From: Maricaulis sp048268525 | GTDB taxonomy: Bacteria; Pseudomonadota; Alphaproteobacteria; Caulobacterales; Maricaulaceae | Direction of reading: 5' to 3' | NCBI RefSeq assembly: GCF_048268525.1 | Contig: NZ_JBLWVH010000002.1 | Coordinates: forward strand, 1-64,000 | Length of the DNA: 64,000 bases | Shown here: piece after piece, positions 26,864-35,305 of the stretch | How positions within the stretch are numbered: the stretch's first letter is position 1 | Layout of the letters: each line of letters opens with the position of its first letter | The notes under the pieces: generated by a model | Told to the model about the DNA's origin: nothing | The model's input: only the letters and a program-made list of their open reading frames with translations | Database searches by the model: none | Position numbers and translations under genes: made by a program

Positions 26864-27760
26864 GTGATTAACCGGCACACATTGGCGGCACCTGTTGTGT
26901 TCGCAGGCATTGGTCTCCACTCCGGCGAGCGGGTGCGCATGGTCCTGCAACCGGCCAGCGCCGGCGCCGGTATTGTTTTTGTACGCTCGGACATCACGGA
27001 CCGTGACAACCGGATTGCGGCACGGGCCACCAATGTCAACGAAGTGCGCCTGGGTACCACGATTACCAACGAGGCCGGCGTATCGGTTGCGACTATCGAG
27101 CATCTGATGGCCGCTCTGGCAGGTCTGGGTGTCGATGATGCCGTCATCGAGGTCGAGGGCTCCGAGGTCCCGGTGATGGACGGGTCGTCTGCCCCCTTCG
27201 TCAAGCTTATCCGCCAGGTGGGTCTGAAGTCCCACGCCATGCCGCGCCGCGCGATCCAGGTCCTGCGTCCGGTCATGATCGAAGACGACGAGCGCAGTGC
27301 GGGTTTCCTGCCGGCGCTGAAACCGTCGATCGAGATCGAAATCAGTTTCGAGCACGCCTCGGTGGGGCGCCAGTCCTGCGCCTTCGAGATCGCTCCCGAC
27401 ATTTTCAGTGACGACATTGCCTCGGCGCGTACCTTCGGCTTCCGCAAGGATTACGAGGCGCTGCTGGCGGCCGGTCTGGCGCGCGGCGGCTCCATGGACA
27501 ATGCGGTTGTTCTGGATGATGACGGCATTGCCAATCCGGAAGGGCTTCGTTTCAAGGACGAGTTCGTTCGCCACAAGGCGCTGGACGCACTCGGTGATAT
27601 CGCCCTGGCCGGCGCTCCGATCATCGGCTGCTATCGCGCTGCCCGTCCGGGGCATGCGATCAACAATGCCGCCGTCCGCGCCCTGCTGGATGATCCGACA
27701 AGCTGGAAATGGGTCAGCATGCGTGATGTAGATGCCGGCGCCATGGCGATGGCCCGCTGA
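26864..27760 (+). CDS. lpxC: UDP-3-O-acyl-N-acetylglucosamine deacetylase LpxC
   Basis: A 298-residue zinc enzyme, the committed step of lipid A synthesis in the cytoplasm. Zinc ligands are His80 (in TIEHLMAAL), His237 and Asp241 (in HKALDALGD); Glu79 and His264 are the expected catalytic residues. IGLHSGERV at the N-terminus and MDGSSAPFV are also conserved. The start is GTG at 26864; an overlapping ATG at 26851 is in another frame and stops at once. The gene follows the ftsZ terminator by 130 bases, so it should have its own promoter. Location after ftsZ is the common arrangement. Confidence 0.96.
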   Translation: MINRHTLAAPVVFAGIGLHSGERVRMVLQPASAGAGIVFVRSDITDRDNRIAARATNVNEVRLGTTITNEAGVSVATIEHLMAALAGLGVDDAVIEVEGSEVPVMDGSSAPFVKLIRQVGLKSHAMPRRAIQVLRPVMIEDDERSAGFLPALKPSIEIEISFEHASVGRQSCAFEIAPDIFSDDIASARTFGFRKDYEALLAAGLARGGSMDNAVVLDDDGIANPEGLRFKDEFVRHKALDALGDIALAGAPIIGCYRAARPGHAINNAAVRALLDDPTSWKWVSMRDVDAGAMAMAR

Positions 27761-27951
27761 ACCCTTCGAGATTTCAAATCTGTTCGAATGAGCTGGCTGT
27801 GCCCTGGCCGAGATGGGGCGAGTCGGTGATGGACCGGCGTGAATGTGGCCGTGGCCCTGCATTTTGATGGGCTTGAATTGATCCATTATCGCTGAGCGAT
27901 GACAGCGCCCTTTTGCCCGAGGCAATCATCCGCTACAAACTTGTCGGAACG

Positions 27952-27969
27952 GGTGGCCCTTCGGCCACC
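27952..27969 (+). other. hairpin in the bamD leader
   Basis: GGTGGCC (27952-27958) and GGCCACC (27963-27969) form a perfect seven-pair stem with a CTTC loop, 22 bases before the bamD start and without a following T-run. The 230-base gap between lpxC and bamD holds no other clear feature. It could affect bamD translation or transcript stability. Confidence 0.4.
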
Positions 27970-27991
27970 AGAGCTGTTGAGCCGTGCTTTC

Positions 27992-28822
27992 ATGACCCTT
28001 ATGTCGCGTATCATTGTCCCGCTTGCCCTGTCCGCCCTACTGGCTTCTTGTGCCAACGGACCAGATAATTCAGTCGCTTATGTCGAGCGACCGGCGGAGA
28101 CGATTTACGCCACCGCGTTCGAATCGCTTGATCGACAGCAATATCCGCTTGCGGCGGCCCGCTTTGATGAGGTCGAGCGCCAACACCCCTATTCGGAATG
28201 GGCGCGCCGGGCGATGCTGATGGCCGCCTACGCCAACTATGAATCCAACAATTACGAGGAAGCGATTTCGGACGCTCAGCGCTTCATTTCGCTTCATCCG
28301 GGCAATCGCAACGCGCCGTACGCCTATTACCTCATCGCGATCAGCCATTTCGAGCAGATCATGGATGTCGGGCGTGACCAGGCTGCCACGCAACAGGCCT
28401 TGCTCGCGCTTGAACAGGTTGTCCGTCGTTACCCCGACAGCCGCTATGCCACCGATGCGCGCCTGAAGATCGACATGACCCGCGACCATCTGGCGGGCAA
28501 GGAAATGAGCGTCGGCCGCTGGTATCTGCGTCGTGGCTACCATCTGGCTGCCATCAACCGCTTCCAGAATGTGCTGCGCGAGTACGGCAATACATCGCAT
28601 GTGCCTGAAGCCCTGCATCGCCTCGTCGAATCCTACGTGTCGCTCGGTATTGACGAGGAGGCCCGCCAGGTCGCCTCGGTCCTGGGTTACAACTTCCCGG
28701 GCAGCGAATGGTACGAGACCAGCTATGACCTCCTGACGCGTGAGGGGATCTCGATCGGTGAGTCGATCGAACAGGCCGATCCGTCGTTCATGCGGCGGGC
28801 CATGCAGCGGCTGTTTGGCTGA
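27992..28822 (+). CDS. bamD: outer membrane assembly lipoprotein BamD
   Basis: A 276-residue lipoprotein of the BAM complex, which inserts beta-barrel proteins into the outer membrane. The signal sequence ends LLASC with Cys20 as the lipid site (counting from ATG 27992). The mature part is a series of TPR-like helical repeats: YATAFESLDRQQYPLAAARFDEVERQHPYSEWA, then AMLMAAYANYESNNYEEAISDAQRFI-type repeats, typical of BamD/ComL. ATG 28001, three codons later, is an equally possible start; neither has a strong ribosome site. recN follows after 27 bases. Confidence 0.93.
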   Translation: MTLMSRIIVPLALSALLASCANGPDNSVAYVERPAETIYATAFESLDRQQYPLAAARFDEVERQHPYSEWARRAMLMAAYANYESNNYEEAISDAQRFISLHPGNRNAPYAYYLIAISHFEQIMDVGRDQAATQQALLALEQVVRRYPDSRYATDARLKIDMTRDHLAGKEMSVGRWYLRRGYHLAAINRFQNVLREYGNTSHVPEALHRLVESYVSLGIDEEARQVASVLGYNFPGSEWYETSYDLLTREGISIGESIEQADPSFMRRAMQRLFG

Positions 28823-28849
28823 TCCGGCCCGGGGGTGCCTACGCACTGA

Positions 28850-30547
28850 ATGCTGCTCTCCCTATCCATCCGGAATGTGGTCCTGATCGACGCGCTTGAA
28901 GCGACGTTTGAAAGCGGGCTGTGTGCCCTGACCGGGGAGACCGGCGCCGGTAAATCAATCCTTCTTGGGGCCTTGGGACTGGCGGCAGGCGAGCGCGCCG
29001 ACCGCGCCCAGGTGCGCAGCGGTGCCGATGAAGCCCAGGCCGTCGCCGCATTTGACCTGCCGCCCGGTCATCCGGCGTGGTCGCTGCTGGATGAGGCCGG
29101 CCTCATGGTCGAGCCGGGCGAACCGCTGATCCTGCGTCGCCGCCTTGGCGAAGACGGGCGCAGTCGGGCTCATATCAATGATCAGCCAGCCAGTGTCGGT
29201 CTGCTGCGTGGCTTGGGCGATGTCCTGGTCGAAGTCCACGGACAGCACGATGGACGGGGTCTCATGGACCCGAAAAGCCACCGCAACTATCTCGACATCT
29301 ATGCCGGACACGAGCCCGAGCTGGCGGCTTGCCGTTCCGCCTGGCGCGAAGTCAGTTCTGCCCGCAAGAAGCTCGACGAGCTGGTTGATGCCAATCAGGC
29401 TTCGGATGACGAACAGGATTTTCTCCGGCACGCAATCGAGGAACTCGACCGGCTGGACCCGCGTCCCGGTGAAGAGGCCGAACTTGCCGAGGAACGTCAG
29501 TTCCTTCAGGGGGCCGAGCGCGCGATCGGCGATTTGCAGGACGCCCAGCAGGCCCTGGCCGGGGAGGGCGGAGGCCTGGAGGCGCGTCTGAATGCAGCGC
29601 TGCGCGGGCTGGAACGTGTGCGCGACCATATCGGCACGGGTGGCGGTGAGGCTGGCCCGGCTCTCGAGCGCGCGTCGACAGCCATCGACCGGGCGCTGAT
29701 CGAGTTTTCCGAGGCGGAAGATGCCCTTTCCGATGCGGCCAAAGCCTTTGATGTCGAGCCGGGGCGCCTCAACGAGGTGGAAGAGCGTCTGTTCGCCCTG
29801 CGTGGGCTGGCCCGCAAGCATCACGTGGGCGCCGATGAACTCGCCGCCCTTCATGGCCGCCTGACCGACCAGCTCGACGGTATCGAGAATGCATCCGACC
29901 GGATCGCCGAGGCCGAAAAGGCCGTGAAGTCGGCGCAAGCCCGCTATGACGACGCGGCCCACAAGCTTTCGCGCAGTCGGGAAAAGGCTGGCAAGGCGCT
30001 GACCGATGCGGTCGCGGCCGAACTGCCGCCGCTGAAGATGGATCGGGCCCGTTTTCGCGTCGGCATCACCTCGGATGGCGACCGCGCCGGCCCTGATGGT
30101 CGCGATCATGTGGTCTTCGAGGTCGCCACCAATCCCGGTTCGCCGTTTGGCGCGCTCGACAAGATCGCGTCGGGGGGTGAGCTGTCTCGCTTCGGCCTGG
30201 CCCTGAAAGTGGCCCTGGCCGGCGATGATGATGGTCTGGTTCTGGTCTTTGACGAGGTCGACCAGGGTGTGGGCGGGGCTGTGGCAGACGCGGTCGGACG
30301 TCGGCTCAAACGCCTGGCCGCCAGAGGGCAGACGCTTGTGGTCACCCATTCGCCGCAGGTCGCGGCGCTGGCCGATCATCACTGGCAGATCGTCAAGACC
30401 GATGACGGCAAGGGCGGCATGCGCACGACCCTGGTCAAGCTGGACGGTGCGGCGCGGCGCGAGGAGATTGCCCGCATGCTGTCCGGCGCTGATATTACTG
30501 ACGCGGCGCGGGCACAGGCCGATGCACTGATGGCCGTGGAGGCGTAA
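28850..30547 (+). CDS. recN: DNA repair protein RecN
   Basis: A 565-residue SMC-like ATPase for double-strand break repair. Walker A GETGAGKS is at 29-36; the central region (about 150-400) is coiled coil; the C-terminal part has SGGELSRFGLALKVAL (ABC signature) and LVFDEVDQGVGG (Walker B), then VVTHSPQVAA. Length is normal. It starts 27 bases after bamD and ends 17 bases before the ligA ORF, so the three may be co-transcribed. Confidence 0.95.
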   Translation: MLLSLSIRNVVLIDALEATFESGLCALTGETGAGKSILLGALGLAAGERADRAQVRSGADEAQAVAAFDLPPGHPAWSLLDEAGLMVEPGEPLILRRRLGEDGRSRAHINDQPASVGLLRGLGDVLVEVHGQHDGRGLMDPKSHRNYLDIYAGHEPELAACRSAWREVSSARKKLDELVDANQASDDEQDFLRHAIEELDRLDPRPGEEAELAEERQFLQGAERAIGDLQDAQQALAGEGGGLEARLNAALRGLERVRDHIGTGGGEAGPALERASTAIDRALIEFSEAEDALSDAAKAFDVEPGRLNEVEERLFALRGLARKHHVGADELAALHGRLTDQLDGIENASDRIAEAEKAVKSAQARYDDAAHKLSRSREKAGKALTDAVAAELPPLKMDRARFRVGITSDGDRAGPDGRDHVVFEVATNPGSPFGALDKIASGGELSRFGLALKVALAGDDDGLVLVFDEVDQGVGGAVADAVGRRLKRLAARGQTLVVTHSPQVAALADHHWQIVKTDDGKGGMRTTLVKLDGAARREEIARMLSGADITDAARAQADALMAVEA

Positions 30548-30564
30548 GTAGGCGATGTCTTCGC

Positions 30565-32898
30565 ATGAATGACCTATTTGATTTCCGCGACAGAGGCGTT
30601 GATCGCCTGAACTTTGCACATGCATCGGACGTGTCAAAGGCCCGTCGTAGAATTGCTACGGTGCTTGAAGTTGTGCTGCCTCAGTACCAAAGAGGCACAT
30701 ATGAGCACGCTACCGAATACTTAGATCGTCCAATTATTCGGAAGATGTATTCGTTCTTTTTGCCGAGCGCAGGTATTGGGCAATGTGTGGACCGCCGAGA
30801 ATGCATTCAACAGATCATAGATGGGCCGGAGTTTTCGACACTCATTGAGCCAATTAATTTCGGTATTGTATCTCGCCTTAAGCTTCTAGATCCGCCTTAC
30901 GATCGTGCAGAGCCGCAAGTTGAAGATTATCAGTTCGATGCGCTTAAGCAGGTGTCTCTATTTTTGGAGGACATCGGAGGAACTCTCGTAACCTCCAAGT
31001 ATGAGAGCGTTGGCGCCGCCCCGTCCGGCAAGTTCGGCGAGATCCGGCATGCGGTTCCGATGCTGTCGCTGGGCAATGCGTTCAATGACGAGGATGTTGC
31101 CGATTTTGTCGGCCGGATCCGCCGCTTTCTGGGTCTGGCCGAGAGCGATGTCGTGGCGATCACTGCCGAGCCGAAGATTGACGGCCTGTCGGCCAGCCTG
31201 CGCTATGTCGATGGCAAGCTGGTCCATGGCGCCACCCGCGGCGATGGCCAGACCGGCGAGGATGTGACGCAGAACCTGCTCACCCTGGACGATATTCCCG
31301 AGACCCTGCCACCGGGCGACTGGCCGGACGTGGTCGAGGTGCGCGGTGAGGTCTACATGTCGCACGCCGATTTTGCTGCGCTCAACGAACGTCAGACCGA
31401 GGCGGGCAGGGACGCCTACAAAAATCCGCGCAACGCCGCTGCCGGCTCGCTGCGCCAGATCGACCCGACGATGACCGCCCAGCGCCCCCTGCGATTTTTC
31501 GCCTATGCCTGGGGTGAGGTATCGGAGCCGCTCTCCGACACCCAGATGGGAGCCGTACACCGGCTTGGCGAGATGGGTTTTCCGGTCAATGAACTCATGG
31601 CCCGCTGTGACAGCGTCGAGGCCCTGCTTGACGTCTACCGCGATATCGAGGCGAAACGGGCCGGGCTCGGCTACGACATTGACGGTGTCGTCTACAAGGT
31701 TGACCGCCTCGACTGGCAGGAACGGCTGGGCTTTGTGGCCCGTGCGCCTCGCTGGGCCATCGCCCACAAATTCCCGGCCGAGCAGGCGACCACCGTGCTG
31801 GAAGCGATCGACATCCAGGTCGGCCGTACAGGCGCCCTGACGCCGGTCGCACGCCTGACGCCGGTCACGGTCGGCGGCGTGGTGGTCACCAACGCCACCC
31901 TCCACAATCAGGACGAGATCGAGCGCAAGGATATCCGTATCGGCGACATCGTGGTGATCCAGCGCGCCGGCGATGTCATTCCGCAGGTCGTGCGGGTGGT
32001 TGATCCTGATCGGCCTGATCGCGGGGCGGCGTTCGACTTCCCCACAGAATGCCCGGTCTGCGGCAGCCAGGCCCTGCGTGAACATGATGCCAGGACCGGC
32101 AAGCTGGATGTCGTGCGGCGCTGTACCGGCGGTCTCATCTGCGGGGCGCAGCTGAAGGAGCGGTTGAAGCATTTCGTGTCGCGCAAGGCCTTCGACATCG
32201 AAGGGCTGGGTACCAAGCAGATCGAGGCGTTCCACGAAGAAGGCCTGATCACCGAGCCTGCGCATATCTTCACCCTCAAGGCGCGCAATGAGGCCGGCGA
32301 GATCACGCCGCCATTGCAGGAGCGGGAAGGGTTTGGCGAGACCTCGATCAGCAATCTTTTCGCGTCGATCGAAGAGCGCCGGATGATTGCCCTGGCCCGC
32401 TTTCTCAATGCGCTTGGCATCCGCCATGTCGGGGAAAACACCGCAGCACTCTTCGCGCGGACCTATGGCAGCTGGTCGGCGTTCAACGCCGCCGCGGCCA
32501 ACCTCGACGACGAAGCGGTGCGGGCCGAGATGCTCGGGATCGACGGCATCGGCAATGCTGCCGTCGAGGCGCTCGAGCAATATTTCACCGAGGATCACAA
32601 TCGCGAGCTTCTGGACCGTCTTGTCGCCCAGCTCACCATCGAGGACGCCGAAGCTATCGCCAATGACAGCCCGGTCGCCGGCAAGACCGTGGTCTTCACC
32701 GGCGCCCTGGAACGCATGACCCGCGACGAAGCCAAAGCCAAGGCACAAGCGCTCGGTGCCAAGGTGGCGGGGTCCGTGTCTGGCAAAACGGATTATCTGG
32801 TTGCCGGACCGGGGGCTGGGTCAAAGGCGAAGAAGGCTGCCGAGTTGGGTGTTGAGACGCTGACCGAAGACGAGTGGTTCGACCTGATCGGAGCTTGA
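30565..32898 (+). CDS. ligA: NAD-dependent DNA ligase LigA with atypical N-terminal segment
   Basis: A 777-residue ligase; seals nicks using NAD. From Val149 onward it is canonical: VGAAP, the adenylation lysine Lys204 in PKIDG, OB fold, a four-cysteine zinc finger (CPVC...C...C), helix-hairpin-helix repeats and a C-terminal BRCT domain. Residues 1-148 are not: a normal domain Ia spans about 60 residues before VGAAP, here there are 148, AT-rich (172 G+C of 360 bases, 48%, at 30601-30960; the next 60-base block after the junction has 40 of 60). Gapless comparison with E. coli LigA suggests Asp32 and Asp36 are kept (Asp121, Asp125), Tyr35 is Phe124, and Tyr22-His23 are Pro111-Tyr112, so the NMN site looks altered. 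The first 105 residues match nothing I know. The frame is intact. Confidence 0.9.
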   Translation: MNDLFDFRDRGVDRLNFAHASDVSKARRRIATVLEVVLPQYQRGTYEHATEYLDRPIIRKMYSFFLPSAGIGQCVDRRECIQQIIDGPEFSTLIEPINFGIVSRLKLLDPPYDRAEPQVEDYQFDALKQVSLFLEDIGGTLVTSKYESVGAAPSGKFGEIRHAVPMLSLGNAFNDEDVADFVGRIRRFLGLAESDVVAITAEPKIDGLSASLRYVDGKLVHGATRGDGQTGEDVTQNLLTLDDIPETLPPGDWPDVVEVRGEVYMSHADFAALNERQTEAGRDAYKNPRNAAAGSLRQIDPTMTAQRPLRFFAYAWGEVSEPLSDTQMGAVHRLGEMGFPVNELMARCDSVEALLDVYRDIEAKRAGLGYDIDGVVYKVDRLDWQERLGFVARAPRWAIAHKFPAEQATTVLEAIDIQVGRTGALTPVARLTPVTVGGVVVTNATLHNQDEIERKDIRIGDIVVIQRAGDVIPQVVRVVDPDRPDRGAAFDFPTECPVCGSQALREHDARTGKLDVVRRCTGGLICGAQLKERLKHFVSRKAFDIEGLGTKQIEAFHEEGLITEPAHIFTLKARNEAGEITPPLQEREGFGETSISNLFASIEERRMIALARFLNALGIRHVGENTAALFARTYGSWSAFNAAAANLDDEAVRAEMLGIDGIGNAAVEALEQYFTEDHNRELLDRLVAQLTIEDAEAIANDSPVAGKTVVFTGALERMTRDEAKAKAQALGAKVAGSVSGKTDYLVAGPGAGSKAKKAAELGVETLTEDEWFDLIGA
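30570..31008 (+). other. low-GC segment encoding the LigA N-terminus
   Basis: A sharp composition and codon-use break inside one reading frame. Codons such as ATT, CAA, TTA, CTA, AGA and TCT, rare in the flanking genes, are frequent here. The right boundary is near 31005-31010, where high-GC canonical ligA sequence resumes; the left boundary lies just after recN. This suggests replacement of the 5' end of ligA by transferred DNA or an assembly join. Confidence 0.65.
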
Positions 32899-32908
32899 TT
32901 TCACCGCG

Positions 32909-34651
32909 TCAGGTGTCTGCGGCGCGCTCGTCAGCCCTGCCGGACAGCTGCACCTCTGCCTGCTGCCAATCCACGAGGACTTTTTGCAATGCGCTGACCG
33001 AGGTCGGCTTGGGCAGGATGCCCTGGAACAAGCCGGCTGGCACAAGGTTGGCGCTCTGGGAGGCCTCGAGTGCCGAGACTGCCACGATCCAGGCCGATCT
33101 GCCTGTCGTGGTCTTGCGGATCAGACTCGCCGCGGTGGCGCCGTCCATTTCCGGCATCTGGATGTCCATGAAAATCAGGTCGAATGTCTGGTCGCGGACC
33201 GCTTCGATCGCTTCAGCGCCGGAGTTGGCGCTTTCGATCGACAGCGGCGCGTCACCCAGCGCCTGTTCGAGCAGCGCCCGCAGGACAATGTGGTTGGTTG
33301 CAACATCGTCGACCGACAGGATGCGGACCGGCTGGTCCGTGGTGCGGAGCCGGGGCGCGCCAGGACTCTCCGGCTGGGCGAGCGGGACCCGTTCGCCGGC
33401 TGCCAGCGGCAGGCTGAGTGAGAAACAACTGCCGGCTCCCGGGGATGATGTAACACGCAAATCGCCATCCATCAGACGTGCCAGCTGGCGGCTGATCGAC
33501 AGACCAAGGCCGGTGCCCCCATAGCGACGGGTGATCGACGCGTCGGCCTGGTGAAAGGCTTCGAAAATCGAGTCATGCTTGTCGGCGCGGATGCCGGCAC
33601 CGGTATCTGTCACGTGAATGACCGTATTCCAGACTTGGCCTTGTTCGCACCAGGACTGGTCGACGTGCAGGGCTATATGGCCGGCATCGGTGAATTTGAG
33701 CGCGTTCGAGATCAGATTGTTGAGGATCTGACGGATACGTAGCGAATCCCCCTTTACCGTCGATTGCTCAAGGCCCGTCCGGAAGACGTGCAGGTCGAGC
33801 CCGCGGCTCTCAGCCTCCGGTCGCCAGCTTGCGGCGGATTTTTCAATCAGCAGGCCGAGGTCGAAATCGACCTGTTCGGGCACAATCTGACCGGTCTCGA
33901 TCTTGGACTGGTCCAGGATTTCATTGAGAAGTTCAAGCAGCGTTGCGCCGGACTCCCGTATCAGGTCGAGCCGTTCGGCCTGATCGGGCGGGAGGCGACC
34001 GACCCGGTGCATGACATCCGCCATGCCCAGGACGCCATTCAGCGGCGTGCGGACTTCATGCCCGACATTGGCCAGAAACTCGCTTTTGGACCGTTGGGCC
34101 GACCGGCTGTCATCCAGCGCCGCTGTCAGGCTATCATTGGCTTCCAGCAATCGCTTGGCAGCCAGCTCCTGGACCGAACGGAAGACCGTGGCGAGGCAGG
34201 TCAGCCAGACGCAGGACAGGGCCAGCGCGACGCCGAGGGTGATGATGGAATTGCCGTCGGGCGGATCGTGGATGCCTGCCAGATAGAAAACGGCGGCGAA
34301 GGCCAGGGACACTGCCGGCAAGGCGACCAGCAGACTGCGACCGCCCCAGAATTGGTGAAAGCCGAGAATGAGACACGGAAGGTAGGCGAATACGGGCGGA
34401 ACGCTGCCGCGGTTTCCGTAAATCGCGGCGGCAAACAGCAGGATCGAAAACACGGCGAGTAGGGCCATGGTGACTTCCGGGCGTCGCAACCAGGTGCCGA
34501 CAATAATGCTCGTCAGGACGGTTCCCATCGCGACGATGCCAAGCAGTGCCATGCCCGGTCGACCGGCTCCGCTCACAAGAAGAAGGGTGGTGTTGGCCAG
34601 GACGATCACAATCAGCATGATCGAGAACGTAAACGCCAGTCGAGCGCGCAA
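32909..34651 (-). CDS. membrane hybrid sensor histidine kinase with receiver domain
   Basis: A 580-residue hybrid kinase. Five or six membrane helices fill residues about 5-165, with no separate sensor domain. HisKA carries the phosphorylated His198 (FLANVGHEVRTPLNG); HATPase has N box NNLISNALKF and G boxes DTGAGI and GGTGLGLSI; a receiver domain (about 445-560) has phosphoacceptor Asp496 in FMDIQMPEMDG and Lys in LPKPTS. It should signal from membrane to an unlinked phosphotransfer protein or regulator, since no response regulator lies nearby. The start is uncertain: TTG 34651 has no ribosome site, while an in-frame CTG at 34717 follows AGGAG by eight bases. It converges with ligA (10 bases between stops). 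Confidence 0.9.
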   Translation of the reverse strand: MRARLAFTFSIMLIVIVLANTTLLLVSGAGRPGMALLGIVAMGTVLTSIIVGTWLRRPEVTMALLAVFSILLFAAAIYGNRGSVPPVFAYLPCLILGFHQFWGGRSLLVALPAVSLAFAAVFYLAGIHDPPDGNSIITLGVALALSCVWLTCLATVFRSVQELAAKRLLEANDSLTAALDDSRSAQRSKSEFLANVGHEVRTPLNGVLGMADVMHRVGRLPPDQAERLDLIRESGATLLELLNEILDQSKIETGQIVPEQVDFDLGLLIEKSAASWRPEAESRGLDLHVFRTGLEQSTVKGDSLRIRQILNNLISNALKFTDAGHIALHVDQSWCEQGQVWNTVIHVTDTGAGIRADKHDSIFEAFHQADASITRRYGGTGLGLSISRQLARLMDGDLRVTSSPGAGSCFSLSLPLAAGERVPLAQPESPGAPRLRTTDQPVRILSVDDVATNHIVLRALLEQALGDAPLSIESANSGAEAIEAVRDQTFDLIFMDIQMPEMDGATAASLIRKTTTGRSAWIVAVSALEASQSANLVPAGLFQGILPKPTSVSALQKVLVDWQQAEVQLSGRADERAADT

Positions 34652-34774
34652 GGTCAGGCCCAGATCATCGGATCCGTCGCAACCGCTCCATCGATCTATG
34701 CGGGCCCAGATGTCCAGCTGACCAGCTCCTCTGCAACCGGGAGACTAGGCCTGTCAGGGTTAAGAAAAGCCTGC

Positions 34775-35305
34775 CTACTGCAGTCGGCGGTAGACCCCGT
34801 CGATGGGCAGATCGGCTCCCATGGCATCGACATAGCTGAGCATCACCCCGACCAGACGGTCCCAGTCGTCGACCCGGCAATAGCCGCGCTCTTCTTCGTG
34901 TTCGGTCACATCATAGCGGTCGAGAATGGCGGCTTCGACATTCCGGCATTCCGGCGCGTGATAGGTGGCCACGCCGCCGGGAAAGACCCGGATCAGGCCA
35001 TAGCTCCAATTGTCCTCATCGCGTCGCATGGCGATGTAGAGCCCGTCCGCGATCTCTTTCAGGCGGGCGCCGTCATGGGGAAAGCCGTCATCGTCGGAGA
35101 CATAGCGGCCCCAGCTGTGCTCGATCTCGCCGGTCCAGGCGGGACGATCGAAGGGGGTCACGCCGTCGGCGAGATAGGGGGTGTGGCTGTAAAGGCCTTC
35201 CTCGAGCGGCCAGTCAGCCTGACCGCGCGAGATCAGCGCGTTCTCGGAATAAAAGCAGCCGCCCAGAAAGGCGGCTGCCATCGCGATGATCGCGACTGTA
35301 CGCAC
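34775..35305 (-). CDS. lipoprotein of unknown function
   Basis: A 176-residue predicted lipoprotein: the signal sequence MRTVAIIAMAAAFLGGC ends at Cys17. The mature part is acidic and rich in Trp and Tyr (EHSWGRYVSDDDGFPHDG, DNWSYGLIRVFPGG) with two further cysteines (in PECRN and GYCRV) that could form a disulfide in the periplasm. The GTG start overlaps the pepP stop by one base, so the two are translationally coupled. No family recognised. Confidence 0.75.
   Translation of the reverse strand: MRTVAIIAMAAAFLGGCFYSENALISRGQADWPLEEGLYSHTPYLADGVTPFDRPAWTGEIEHSWGRYVSDDDGFPHDGARLKEIADGLYIAMRRDEDNWSYGLIRVFPGGVATYHAPECRNVEAAILDRYDVTEHEEERGYCRVDDWDRLVGVMLSYVDAMGADLPIDGVYRRLQ

Noticed and set aside
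28955..30637. 560-codon minus-strand frame opposite recN
   Set aside because: Antisense to complete RecN with Walker motifs; composition artefact.
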